From positions 1 to 39,331 of the forward strand of contig CAYJEV010000006.1 of assembly GCA_964369265.1 (NCBI GenBank): DNA of 39,331 bases, in the 5' to 3' direction. Shown one piece after another: positions 16,066 to 24,275 of this stretch. The notes beneath the pieces are model-generated. The model was not told where the DNA came from. It made no database searches and saw only the letters and a program-made list of their open reading frames with translations. The stretch's first letter is position 1, and the number at the start of each line of letters is the position of its first letter. The DNA is from DAMCAP01 sp964369265 (GTDB taxonomy: Bacteria; Bacillota; Clostridia; Oscillospirales; Ruminococcaceae). The translations under genes were made by a program, and so were the position numbers.

Positions 16066-17925
16066 CTATTTTTCATTGTTTCTTGGGTCAATAACTTCTC
16101 TTAGCGCATCTCCAACAAGATTAACCGATAAAGCCGCACCAATGACAAATAGTGCTGGTATTATCCATCTCCACCAATAAAACTCAATAACAGCAATATC
16201 TTGCGCTGAGGTTAGCATGTTTCCCCAAGATGGAGTTGGCTCGCTAACGCCAAAGCCAATAAAGGATAAGGCAGCTTCAGATAATAATGAGCCAGCATAC
16301 CCTAAGGTTATATTTACAATTACTAAGTTAATGATATTAGGAAGAATGTGTCGCCACATAATAGCAGTGTTTTTAATTCCCAGAGCCTTTGCTGCAAGGA
16401 CAAAATCTTTTTCACGCTCTAATAATAACTGCGCTCTAATCAGTCTAGCAAGTGACATCCAACCTAACAAGCCTAGTATTACCATAATGAGATATAGTTT
16501 TTGCGTTTGCGAGATAGAAAATCCTATAGCATATGAAAGGGTTATAGCAATTGGATAGAATGGGATTGCTGAGAAAATATCGGCAACTCGCATTAGTATA
16601 TGATCTATTATACCTCCAAAATACCCAGATGTTAGCCCAACAAAAAGCGCTATAGTAACAGATATAACGACAGCAACTGCTCCCACAGTTAGCGATATTC
16701 TTCCGCCATGTATAATTCTAGTGAGCAAATCTCTGCCATACTGATCAGTGCCAAATAGATAGCCTTTGTTGCCAAAAGCTTCTATGCTATTATCTTGCTT
16801 TATGGCATAGAATTGGTAGTAGTCTGAAAAGACAGTTTGAACATTAGTTATTTTATCATTAGATATTTGTGAGAATTGATTGCTTCCCCAAGCGATGAGC
16901 GAATTGTTTTCTTGAAGCACAATGAAATTATTATATCCTGAATATATGTCTACAGGCTTACTAGCCATTTCTGGTATATTAATTAAGTTGTTTTGAACGC
17001 TGCCCCAGCTATATAAATTGCCTTCATCATCAATAGCAAGCATTGCCCTATTGGAAGACACGACTTTAGTCACATTAACACTACCATCAATAAGCTCTTC
17101 TGGTATTAACTGCGATACTTCCGAGCCTCTATCTCCAATTATGGCTATAGTTCCATCGTCTAACAGCAAGGCGATATTGTTATCTCCTCCAGAAAAGTCT
17201 ACTATTCTTCCTTGCAGTCTTGAAGAGATGAGCATAGTAGTTTCTGCTTGTGTGCTTCCCCAAAGATGCATTTCGCCATTGCTTAAAAGCACAGCTGTGT
17301 ATTGAGATTTAGCCTCCATTTTCTTAATGCTAAGGCTTTCATTATTAAAAGCATTGGTTAGGGTGCTTGGAATATCGGTTTGTCTATTGCCGTTATATCC
17401 CCAGCTATAAAAATTGTTGTCCTTATCAACGGCAACAATATGGCTTCCACCGCAAGCAACATCTACTATTTCTTTGCCAAATATCTCCTCTGGAACATCA
17501 AAAATATATGTCGATACATTTTTCTGCTCTTTATTAGGCTCCGTTCCCCACAAATAGAGCATATTATCTTCGGTTACAGCAGCACTAAATGAAACGCCAG
17601 ACGATATTTTTGATATCTCTTTATTCTCTAGCTCTTTTGGGAAGCTTAAGTAATTATAGCCAGGTCTTATGTTAGCGTGCGTTAGCTCAAAATAGCTTTC
17701 GTCTAAAGGGATGAATAGCGAGCCTAAAAAACAAAGCATAACAATAAATATAAAGCTAATACTGCCAATAATGAATAGGCTGTTTTTAAAAAGGCGTGAA
17801 ACAATAAGCCTTAGAGGAGTTTCTAAAGCTTCATTATTTTCTATATTATTTGATAGGTTGCTTCCTTTAAAAAAGCGAGAGAGTAAACTGCCAAAGGACT
17901 TTAATATTTTGTTATTCATATTCAT
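16066..17925 (-). CDS. OppC-type permease with an inserted seven-bladed RCC1-like propeller
   Basis: 619 residues, about twice the usual length of OppC/DppC (near 300). Membrane segment 1 is at 49-73. A beta-propeller region follows (about 105-388) with seven RCC1-like repeats, each ending in a (Y/H/I)(L/S/A)WG-type motif at about 127, 176, 223, 264, 308, 347 and 385 (two degenerate: IIG, AFG). The canonical permease domain then resumes exactly at YLFGTDQYGRDLLTRIIHGGRISL-like sequence (389 on), with four to five more membrane segments and the EAA coupling loop AAKALGIKNTAIMWRHILPN (511-530). The propeller sits in the first outer loop, facing the binding lipoprotein. RCC1 propellers mediate protein or ligand contacts. 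A role in substrate docking or surface binding is inference. ATG 17925 is six bases after AAGGA. The reading frame is uninterrupted. Confidence 0.85.
   Translation of the reverse strand: MNMNNKILKSFGSLLSRFFKGSNLSNNIENNEALETPLRLIVSRLFKNSLFIIGSISFIFIVMLCFLGSLFIPLDESYFELTHANIRPGYNYLSFPKELENKEISKISSGVSFSAAVTEDNMLYLWGTEPNKEQKNVSTYIFDVPEEIFGKEIVDVACGGSHIVAVDKDNNFYSWGYNGNRQTDIPSTLTNAFNNESLSIKKMEAKSQYTAVLLSNGEMHLWGSTQAETTMLISSRLQGRIVDFSGGDNNIALLLDDGTIAIIGDRGSEVSQLIPEELIDGSVNVTKVVSSNRAMLAIDDEGNLYSWGSVQNNLINIPEMASKPVDIYSGYNNFIVLQENNSLIAWGSNQFSQISNDKITNVQTVFSDYYQFYAIKQDNSIEAFGNKGYLFGTDQYGRDLLTRIIHGGRISLTVGAVAVVISVTIALFVGLTSGYFGGIIDHILMRVADIFSAIPFYPIAITLSYAIGFSISQTQKLYLIMVILGLLGWMSLARLIRAQLLLEREKDFVLAAKALGIKNTAIMWRHILPNIINLVIVNITLGYAGSLLSEAALSFIGFGVSEPTPSWGNMLTSAQDIAVIEFYWWRWIIPALFVIGAALSVNLVGDALREVIDPRNNEK
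16762..17613 (-). other. Region encoding the RCC1-like propeller inside the permease
   Basis: This interval encodes residues 105-388 of the OppC-type protein. Repeat spacing is about 38-48 residues, with AV/AI-D-(D/N)-G/N-x-hydrophobic-x-x-WG units such as VAVDKDNNFYSWGYN, LAIDDEGNLYSWGS and VLQENNSLIAWGSN. Base composition matches the neighbouring permease code, so there is no sign of very recent transfer. Confidence 0.85.
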
Positions 17926-17934
17926 GACCATTCC

Positions 17935-18906
17935 TTAATCAAGCTTTATTCTAGGGTCTGCAATAGCGTATATTATATCAGCCACCAAAACTGACACAAG
18001 GCTTACCACAGCATAAAATAAATTCAAAGTGACAACCAGCTGATTATCACGATTAAAAACAGCAGAGATTATTAAATTTCCAATTCCATTATACTGGAAT
18101 AGCGTTTCAATTATTGCAGAGCCAGCAAAAAGCGAAAATAGAGTGCCTACAATTATATAAGACACAGGAATTAAGGCATTTCTAAAGGCGTGGGTGTAAA
18201 TAACGACTTTTTCGCTAAGCCCCTTTGAGCGGGCAGTTCTGATATAGTCTTGGCTAAGAGCTTCAATCATTGCGTTTCTTATATATCTAACAGCGCCAGC
18301 AAGGCTAACAATAGTTAGTGTTATTGTTGGCAGGGCTAGTATTCTAAGCCACTCAATGAAAAGCTCAAATCCACTAAGTACAGCTTTGTTTGGCATGCCT
18401 CCCATTGGAAGCCAGCCTAAGTTTATTGCGAATATGTAGATTAGGAAAATTGCTAAAAAGAAAGATGGGGTTGAGTATGTTATAAGAGAGAAGATTTGCC
18501 AAGCGTTGTCGTAAAGCGAAAATCTTTTTGTAGCGCATTTAATCCCAACAGGTATCGCAATAAAAAGATATAGGAAGTTAACTCCTATATTTAATATAAT
18601 TGTGTTTCGCATAGGCTCTTTTATAACGTCTGAAACTGGGCGATTGTATGTGTTGGAATAGCCAAAATCGCCTTTAAATATATTAGTTATCCAAGCAAAA
18701 TACTGCACAACAACATTTTGATCAAGCCCCAGCCTTGCATGCATTGCCTCATAAGCCTCCTCATACTGTTCAGGAGGAAGATCAATTGGAAGCATTAGGC
18801 GAACAGGATCGCCAGGCATTATTTTAATAATGGAGAATATTATAACAGATACAAAAAATACAACTGGTATTAGTATCAAAATTCTTTTTATAATATATTT
18901 AAGCAC
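17935..18906 (-). CDS. Oligopeptide-type ABC transporter permease, OppB-like
   Basis: 323 residues with six membrane segments. The N-terminus MLKYIIKRILILIPVVFFVSVIIF is split by the typical IKxMPGDPVR motif at about 28-36. The EAA loop EALSQDYIRTARSKGLS lies at about 205-221. This is the standard OppB/DppB form and forms the channel with the OppC-type subunit. The start is GTG 18906 behind a very strong GGAGGTGA site. The stop lies 9 bases before the OppC start, so the two are coupled. The gap to the upstream binding-protein gene contains two hairpins. Confidence 0.93.
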   Translation of the reverse strand: MLKYIIKRILILIPVVFFVSVIIFSIIKIMPGDPVRLMLPIDLPPEQYEEAYEAMHARLGLDQNVVVQYFAWITNIFKGDFGYSNTYNRPVSDVIKEPMRNTIILNIGVNFLYLFIAIPVGIKCATKRFSLYDNAWQIFSLITYSTPSFFLAIFLIYIFAINLGWLPMGGMPNKAVLSGFELFIEWLRILALPTITLTIVSLAGAVRYIRNAMIEALSQDYIRTARSKGLSEKVVIYTHAFRNALIPVSYIIVGTLFSLFAGSAIIETLFQYNGIGNLIISAVFNRDNQLVVTLNLFYAVVSLVSVLVADIIYAIADPRIKLD

Positions 18907-18928
18907 AGCTTCACCTCCAACATTCTTT

Positions 18929-18962
18929 ATAAGCTCCCATATACTTCTATACAGGAGCTTAT
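18929..18962 (-). promoter_or_regulatory. Intercistronic hairpin between binding protein and OppB genes
   Basis: ATAAGCTCC (18962-18954 on the minus strand) pairs with GGAGCTTAT (18937-18929), with further TGTATA/TATATG inner pairing. It lacks a U tract. Such stems commonly stabilise the upstream message, giving more binding protein than permease (inference). Confidence 0.5.
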
Positions 18963-18967
18963 GATTA

Positions 18968-19008
18968 GGGTGACCGATACAATCTGATTCGGATTATATC
19001 GGGCACCC
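18968..19008. mobile_element. Family A element reduced to its two ends (41 bp)
   Basis: GGGTGACCGATACAATCTGA joins almost directly to GGATTATATCGGGCACCC, flanked by TA at 18966-18967 and 19009-19010. It is a terminal-repeat-only derivative and forms a near-perfect hairpin in the binding-protein/OppB gap. Confidence 0.75.
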
Positions 19009-19021
19009 TAGCAAATTTTAA

Positions 19022-20908
19022 CTATTTAACAGATTTTGAAACCTCACAAATAAGGTCGTCATATGTTGCGTAAGCAGTTGTGTTTAGGTTATCTACATAC
19101 ACATGCATCACATCGTAATATTCATTTGAGTAAAGAGGGATTTGAGGCATTAACTCATTCCATCTAAGCTCATAGTTTAGCCACGCATCTAAATACGCAT
19201 CAACATCATTAGGATCGCCTTCACGCATAGCAATTATAGCTTCATCAAGTTCAGCATCTGCTAGTTGCGCTTTATTTTGCAGTGTGCCAACAAAGCTTGA
19301 ATGCCAGCTATAATATCGATCAAACACAGCTGTGAAGTTTGTTGCTAAGTTGAATGTGTTATAAACTCTATCTTCAGCTGGGATTTCATAAGCGTAGTAG
19401 TAATTTTCAAGAACAGAGTTCCATTCGCTTTTAGTCAGATTAAACTCAATTCCAGCTAAAGGCGCATTTGCAGCATACTGAATTTCAATAATATCAGTTA
19501 GCACATTTTTGTCCATTCCTAAATGATTTATAACAAGCTTTTCTCCAGCAGAGTTGTGGCGAAGATAGCTTCCATCGCTTAAAGCTTTTGTTCTATCAAA
19601 GCTAGTTGTTCCATCAGCCTCGTATATCCATTCAGTTTTGTCTAGGTAGTCGTTGGCAGTGTTGATATTAAATGAGATAGGTATAAGCTCCTCTTGAAGT
19701 TCAGCAGCCATTTCTTGATACATCCACTGCCCAACACCATATTCAGAATCGACAGTACCGCCATATCCTCCAAGCACATACTCAACAACAGCAGAACGAT
19801 CAATCAAGCTCGCTAAAGCCCAGCGCATATTAACGTCGGCAGTTGGACCATAGTCGCAAAGCATTGCTAAAAATCCATATCCAGAACGCAAATAAGATTG
19901 TGTTTTTGCTGTGTCTGAGGCTTTAACAGCCTCTATTTTCTCGCTTTCAACAACTCCAGCAACATAGTCAACCTCGCCACTAATTACCCATTCAGCATTA
20001 GTTTCAGCTGGTATAGCCTTTTGAATAACATACTCAAATGTTGGTTTGTTTCCGTTTGAGTCGCCTTTAAAGTAGTTGTTTTTTTGCAGTGTAACAGTTT
20101 TGTTTTCATAAGATACAAAGCTGTAAGGCCCTGAAGTGACAGTTGGGGCATATCTTTCAGTTTCTGCTATTCTAAGGCAGTTTGATAGTAAATCTCCCTC
20201 AGAAAACACAAATTTTGAGCCAGTGTCGTCGCTTATAATTTCGCAGTTTGGAAGGTAGGTATCTAAATGTATTGCGCCAACAGAAGCATAAAGAGCTTCC
20301 CAGTAGTAAGGAAGGCTGTCTGCTGCAATTGTAACTGAAAAGCTCATATCATCAATAAGCTTAACACCAGCATAGGTTTCGCTAGTTCCGCTGTGGTAAT
20401 CATCATAGCCAACAAGACCATCATAACCAACAGTTGAAGCGCCAGCTTCTATCCACTCTGGAGAAGTAAACCATAAAACAGAGGCGACAAACTCTTTCGC
20501 TGTCATTTGATCGCCATTGTTCCAATATAAATCATCATGAATTGTGAAGGTGTATGTTTTGTCGCCATTATCATTAACAGAAATTTCGTGGTTCTTAACA
20601 ACAGTTTCGTTAAGAGTGAACTTTCCCATATCGTCTATTGTATAAGTGCCTATATAACCATCAACTAGGTTTGCGATGGATTGGTCGTATGTATTTGAGC
20701 CAAAGCCTGAAATGAAATCTCCATTCATCTCTCCGCTACCAACTATAAAAGTATCTAGCGGGACTTTGGATGTTAGGTTTGTTGTACCAACTTCAGCTAC
20801 AGCCGACGAATCAGTAGTGGTTGTATTTACAGCTGTGTCATTATTGCAACCAGCGGCTAATGAAACTGTAAAGGCAAGTATTAAGATGGAGCTTAGTAGT
20901 TTTTTCAT
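19022..20908 (-). CDS. Extracellular solute-binding lipoprotein, peptide type (SBP family 5)
   Basis: 628 residues. The lipoprotein signal MKKLLSSILILAFTVSLAAGC has its lipidated Cys at residue 21 and is followed by a Thr/Ser/Asn-rich linker. The body has the SBP_bac_5 layout: KTYTFTIHDDLYWNNGDQMTAKEFV, the SGPYSFVSYENKTVTLQKNNYFKG region and NMRWALASLIDR. It captures peptides or similar solutes outside the cell and delivers them to the OppB/OppC channel. ATG 20908 was chosen by AAAGGA nine bases upstream and by the signal peptide; 42 more open bases upstream are not used. Promoter at 21016-21044. It is the first gene of the transporter operon. Confidence 0.92.
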   Translation of the reverse strand: MKKLLSSILILAFTVSLAAGCNNDTAVNTTTTDSSAVAEVGTTNLTSKVPLDTFIVGSGEMNGDFISGFGSNTYDQSIANLVDGYIGTYTIDDMGKFTLNETVVKNHEISVNDNGDKTYTFTIHDDLYWNNGDQMTAKEFVASVLWFTSPEWIEAGASTVGYDGLVGYDDYHSGTSETYAGVKLIDDMSFSVTIAADSLPYYWEALYASVGAIHLDTYLPNCEIISDDTGSKFVFSEGDLLSNCLRIAETERYAPTVTSGPYSFVSYENKTVTLQKNNYFKGDSNGNKPTFEYVIQKAIPAETNAEWVISGEVDYVAGVVESEKIEAVKASDTAKTQSYLRSGYGFLAMLCDYGPTADVNMRWALASLIDRSAVVEYVLGGYGGTVDSEYGVGQWMYQEMAAELQEELIPISFNINTANDYLDKTEWIYEADGTTSFDRTKALSDGSYLRHNSAGEKLVINHLGMDKNVLTDIIEIQYAANAPLAGIEFNLTKSEWNSVLENYYYAYEIPAEDRVYNTFNLATNFTAVFDRYYSWHSSFVGTLQNKAQLADAELDEAIIAMREGDPNDVDAYLDAWLNYELRWNELMPQIPLYSNEYYDVMHVYVDNLNTTAYATYDDLICEVSKSVK

Positions 20909-21015
20909 TTCATTACATCCTTTCATTATACAAAACCAATAAATATACAATCAATATGAATATTGCAATATCAATTGGAAAAAAATGCAAAACAAATGCA
21001 CTTTTATACACGTAT

Positions 21016-21044
21016 ATTGTAGCACAAATTTATCAAGATGTAAA
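21016..21044 (-). promoter_or_regulatory. Promoter of the Opp-type operon
   Basis: On the minus strand TTTACA (21044-21039), a 17-base spacer ending in TGC, and TACAAT (21021-21016): near consensus with an extended -10. It lies about 108 bases before the lipoprotein start. Confidence 0.65.
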
Positions 21045-21083
21045 GCAAAAAGATAGGAAAAATATGAATTTTTTGTGTATATA

Positions 21084-21112
21084 TTGCATTTTTAGATTTC
21101 TAGTAATATAAT
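21084..21112 (+). promoter_or_regulatory. Promoter of the 184-residue protein gene
   Basis: TTGCAT (21084-21089), 17-base spacer, TATAAT (21107-21112), just before AGGAGGTGA at 21120-21126. It is divergent from the Opp-type operon promoter. Confidence 0.7.
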
Positions 21113-21134
21113 GTCATTAGGAGGTGACTAAAAA

Positions 21135-21689
21135 ATGACAGAACTTGAAAAAATCAAGCGAGCACAAATGTATATTGACAAGATGGTAAAGGGTATAAAT
21201 CCAATCACAGACACAGAAATTCCTAAAGACGATACATTAAATAATGTAAGGATAATGAGATGTTTAATTTATGTTAATGAAGTTTTGGAAAAGGTTATTG
21301 AAAATGATGGATACATTGGAAAAAGTTCTAGACCAAGAAGAGAGAAATTTTCAACTACTCCAGAAGAGATAAACACTCTAGTGCCCTCAGACAACAAGCT
21401 TCCAATTTCTGTTATAGCAGATAACATTAACGAGGCACTCCACAAAGAAAACACAAGAAAAATACCAGCCACAAAAATAACCAACTGGCTGCTCTCTAAA
21501 GGCTTTTTAGAACTGATAAGCATATCAGAGGGAAAGAACAAGAGAATTCCTAGTGAAGCTGGATTAGCGCTAGGAATAACTAGCGAAATTAGAAATGGAG
21601 CTAGAGGAGAATACTTAGCTATCCTATATGATAGGAATGCACAACAGTTTATATTCGATAATTTAATTGCAATTTTAGAAGAGAAATGA
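21135..21689 (+). CDS. Conserved hypothetical protein, cytosolic
   Basis: 184 residues, soluble. The N-terminal third (KIKRAQMYIDKMVKGINPIT, then NNVRIMRCLIYVNEVL) is a helical segment I have seen in clostridial proteins without assigned function. The C-terminal two thirds (PISVIADNINEALH, KITNWLLSKGFL, RIPSEAGLALGI) looks like a winged-helix fold and could bind DNA, but no family can be named. The start follows AGGAGGTGACTAAAA. It has its own strong promoter. Confidence 0.7.
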   Translation: MTELEKIKRAQMYIDKMVKGINPITDTEIPKDDTLNNVRIMRCLIYVNEVLEKVIENDGYIGKSSRPRREKFSTTPEEINTLVPSDNKLPISVIADNINEALHKENTRKIPATKITNWLLSKGFLELISISEGKNKRIPSEAGLALGITSEIRNGARGEYLAILYDRNAQQFIFDNLIAILEEK

Positions 21690-21695
21690 TAAAAT
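21667..21695 (+). promoter_or_regulatory. Promoter overlapping the end of the 184-residue protein gene
   Basis: TTGCAA (21667-21672), 17-base spacer, TAAAAT (21690-21695), 33 bases before the next start codon. The -35 lies within the preceding gene. Confidence 0.55.
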
Positions 21696-21727
21696 AGTAT
21701 TATTAAAAATTGCATGTGGAGGGCTTT

Positions 21728-21901
21728 ATGTTAATAAGAACTGAGTATATAGTGAAAGATATTTCAGGCGATTATGCTATACTTGTAAACAACAATGGCT
21801 ACAACATCGAAAATCCTGTTGCGCTTTTTTTCCTGCCTGATGATATTAGTGTTGGTTGTAAAATTATATATGAGAATTTGGAATATACAGTCGAAAAATA
21901 A
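21728..21901 (+). CDS. Small protein resembling the DUF3006 type
   Basis: 57 residues (MLIRTEYIVKDISGDYAI...). The order, a beta strand with KDISGDYAILVNN, then LFFLPDDISVGCKI, then a C-terminal strand, resembles the DUF3006 small barrel (DR.EGDYAVLE...LP.GVKEGD). Function is unknown. ATG 21728 is placed by GTGGAGGGC directly upstream; the frame begins earlier but without a site. Confidence 0.5.
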   Translation: MLIRTEYIVKDISGDYAILVNNNGYNIENPVALFFLPDDISVGCKIIYENLEYTVEK

Positions 21902-21968
21902 TACATTTAGTAATAAAAAAGCTTAATTATACTGAAATATAGCGGGTTATGGGGAGGGAAGAGCGAAA

Positions 21969-22451
21969 ATGAGAGATATATTATACAAAATGATGGAATT
22001 TTATAAGGGCGAAGCTAGCTACATACAGCATTTTATTAAGGTGCATGCCTTTGCAAAAGAGATTGCAACTGGCGAAAATCTTGATGAAAAGACTAGCGAA
22101 ATATTAGAGATTGCTGCCTACACTCACGATATAGGCATAAAGCCAGCCAAAGAGAAGCATGGTTCTAGCGCAGGTAAGCTTCAAGAAGAGGAAGGGCCTC
22201 CTGTGGCGAGAGTTATGCTAACAGAAGCTGGCGTTTCTGAGGAGATTATAGAGCGAGTATGCTATTTAATCGCCCATCACCACACTTACACCGACATTGA
22301 CGGATTAGATTATCAAATATTAGTCGAGGCAGATTTTTTAGTTAATTTCTTTGAAAGCAACTACCCAAAAGAAACTATACAAAATACATATAATAACATA
22401 TTTAAAACAGAAACAGGCAAAAAACTTTGCAAAATAATGTTTTTAACTTAA
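21969..22451 (+). CDS. HD-domain phosphohydrolase
   Basis: 160 residues, soluble. The HD-superfamily metal site is visible: His26 (KVHAF), His53-Asp54 (THDIG), the HHH cluster at 103-105 and Asp122 (VEADFLVNF). This is the short single-domain type that hydrolyses phosphate esters of nucleotides or related compounds. The substrate is unknown. The start follows GGGAGGGAAGAGCG. A terminator ends the unit (22466-22505). Confidence 0.8.
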   Translation: MRDILYKMMEFYKGEASYIQHFIKVHAFAKEIATGENLDEKTSEILEIAAYTHDIGIKPAKEKHGSSAGKLQEEEGPPVARVMLTEAGVSEEIIERVCYLIAHHHTYTDIDGLDYQILVEADFLVNFFESNYPKETIQNTYNNIFKTETGKKLCKIMFLT

Positions 22452-22465
22452 TGTATAAAATGAAG

Positions 22466-22505
22466 AACACAGGGCGATTTTGAAGTTTAATCGTCCTGTG
22501 TTTTT
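22466..22505 (+). terminator. Terminator after the HD hydrolase
   Basis: ACACAGGGCGATT (22467-22479) pairs with AATCGTCCTGTGT (22489-22501) with one G-U, followed by TTTT. It may also serve the converging gene. Confidence 0.8.
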
Positions 22506-22518
22506 GTAATCTGATATA

Positions 22519-23412
22519 TTATGCCACATCTATTTTTGGAGTTTTACTTAAACTTAATTGCTGCTTAACATCAAAAGCAATGTTGATTGCAATTAGAGCG
22601 TATATCATTTTTATTGTTGTTTGGTGCGGTAATAGATAAAATATCATTCCATAAAAAATTCCAATCGCCCCTAATAAGTTAATTAGATAAACGATATGTT
22701 TTGTTTTTCCTTTTGCGACATAAGACAGCGATAGTAATATACTGAAAACGCTCCATTCAATATAAAAGCTTGGTGTGTAAACGGACATTTCTTCTAAAGG
22801 ATAGCCCGAAACTGCTAAAAATGATGTCACAAACACTAATATACAAGCGACTGTAATGCTAGGGAAAGGCGATAGTTTTTTCACATCATAGGAAAGCATG
22901 AGAAGGCTTGGTATTAGAAAGAATAGCACATTTGGAAAATTTATATTAAAAAATCCAACGAAAGTTATTATAGCGAGAAAGATTGCTAGCTTTAAGATTG
23001 CTAGCCTGTCTTTAAAGTAATCTTTCCATAGGCATAATAACAAGCCAACTACAATCATTACTTTAACATCCTTATGATGAAATAGAGTTGATATTAAAGT
23101 GTAGCTAGTATCTCTATTTTGCGAAAGCAACGTGTCGATAATAAAAAGCAGGGCAGAGGAGCTTAGAATAATTGAAGCAAAGTTAACAGTGCTGTGCTTC
23201 TTTTCAATACAAAATAGATAGATAAGAAGAAGCAAAGCTGGTCTAACTAAAGTTTCGGCAACTCTTTCGGCTATTGCCATAAAATACCTTAAATCTTGAT
23301 AGTCAGTTGCAAGCTCTAACTGAAACTTAAAATATAAGTGATAAACTAAAAAGCAAGCGAGCAAAGCTAACGCTAAAACTATATTGGGGATATATTTTTT
23401 TAAAGCATTCAT
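22519..23412 (-). CDS. Polytopic membrane protein, unknown
   Basis: 297 residues with about eight to nine hydrophobic segments and short loops. No family recognised and no catalytic motif seen. The start ATG 23412 follows AGGAG with nine bases between. It begins four bases after the stop of the upstream exported protein, whose last codons carry the ribosome site, so the two genes form a coupled pair and their products may interact. Confidence 0.6.
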   Translation of the reverse strand: MNALKKYIPNIVLALALLACFLVYHLYFKFQLELATDYQDLRYFMAIAERVAETLVRPALLLLIYLFCIEKKHSTVNFASIILSSSALLFIIDTLLSQNRDTSYTLISTLFHHKDVKVMIVVGLLLCLWKDYFKDRLAILKLAIFLAIITFVGFFNINFPNVLFFLIPSLLMLSYDVKKLSPFPSITVACILVFVTSFLAVSGYPLEEMSVYTPSFYIEWSVFSILLSLSYVAKGKTKHIVYLINLLGAIGIFYGMIFYLLPHQTTIKMIYALIAINIAFDVKQQLSLSKTPKIDVA

Positions 23413-23416
23413 AATA

Positions 23417-24127
23417 CTATTCTCCTAACAATAATTTAATATTATAGCTGCCATAGGAAAGTGTGGACATATAAGCGCCATTTTTCATATCTCCACCTAT
23501 AAAATAAAGTCCTTCAACAGTATATTTATAGTCGCAGTTTGCCTGTGTTCCATAATCATCATCTATTTCAACAGCTTCATAAGTTATTTCTGGGTAAACT
23601 CTAGCGTTCCACTTTTGTGTCCCATCTTGCTTTTCTAAGCTAGAATGAACAATATAAGGCTCATCAACAGATAAGATTTCTTTTGTGTCATTATCAAAGG
23701 TATATGAAGCTTCAACTTCAAAAGTGATGATCCCATTATTGTTTTGCTTGTTAATTCCTTTGTAATGTGGCTCTAACTCGCCATCCCACTCAATAAGTTG
23801 CCATACTTGTTTTATAATAGTTGCTGATGTAACAGACGAAGATACACTTTCTTGAGTTATACTTTTATCTAAAACTATACTGCCTATATTGCCAGCTTCC
23901 ATTTCTTTTATCAATAGCTGAGTGTCATTAAGTGTATCTTTTGAAAAATCTAAAGTTATGTCATTGCCGTTTTTATCATAGATATTATATTTTTTTGTTG
24001 AAAGTGTGCTTGAAATGTTAGATAAAAGATTCTCAGATTGGATACGTTCATCTCTTGAAGCAAGCGGAGTTATGTTTGTTATCAACAATAATATGAGGAA
24101 AATATATACAGCAGTTAGTTTTTTCAT
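23417..24127 (-). CDS. Exported protein, unknown
   Basis: 236 residues. An N-terminal signal peptide or anchor (MKKLTAVYIFLILLLITN...) is followed by a mostly beta-strand extracellular domain, including YNIYDKNGNDITLDF and ITFEVEASYTFDNDT. No family recognised. ATG 24127 was chosen because GGAG lies seven bases upstream; an in-frame ATG twelve bases further out lacks proper spacing. It is coupled to the downstream membrane protein. Confidence 0.6.
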   Translation of the reverse strand: MKKLTAVYIFLILLLITNITPLASRDERIQSENLLSNISSTLSTKKYNIYDKNGNDITLDFSKDTLNDTQLLIKEMEAGNIGSIVLDKSITQESVSSSVTSATIIKQVWQLIEWDGELEPHYKGINKQNNNGIITFEVEASYTFDNDTKEILSVDEPYIVHSSLEKQDGTQKWNARVYPEITYEAVEIDDDYGTQANCDYKYTVEGLYFIGGDMKNGAYMSTLSYGSYNIKLLLGE

Positions 24128-24190
24128 ATCATGCTCCATCCTTATTTTTAAACATTTATATTAGACAATCCACGAAAATTGTATCACAAA

Positions 24191-24230
24191 AACAACACAA
24201 ATACTATTGATATTTGTGCTGTTTTTTTTT
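24191..24230. terminator. Bidirectional terminator with a T9 tract
   Basis: AACAACACAAATA (24191-24203) pairs with TATTTGTGCTGTT (24211-24223) and a long T run follows on the plus strand. The minus strand also has TTTTT after the stem, which would end the dehalogenase transcript. Confidence 0.8.
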
Positions 24231-24275
24231 AGGGGAAATTATGCGATATAACAAAAATGGTTATTGTATTGAGCT

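Noticed and set aside
17920..17940. Shared 13-mer AAGGAATGGTCAT before both the OppC-type and dehalogenase starts (also near 25230)
   Set aside because: Both are ribosome sites plus start-codon context; one short match of this kind can arise by chance.
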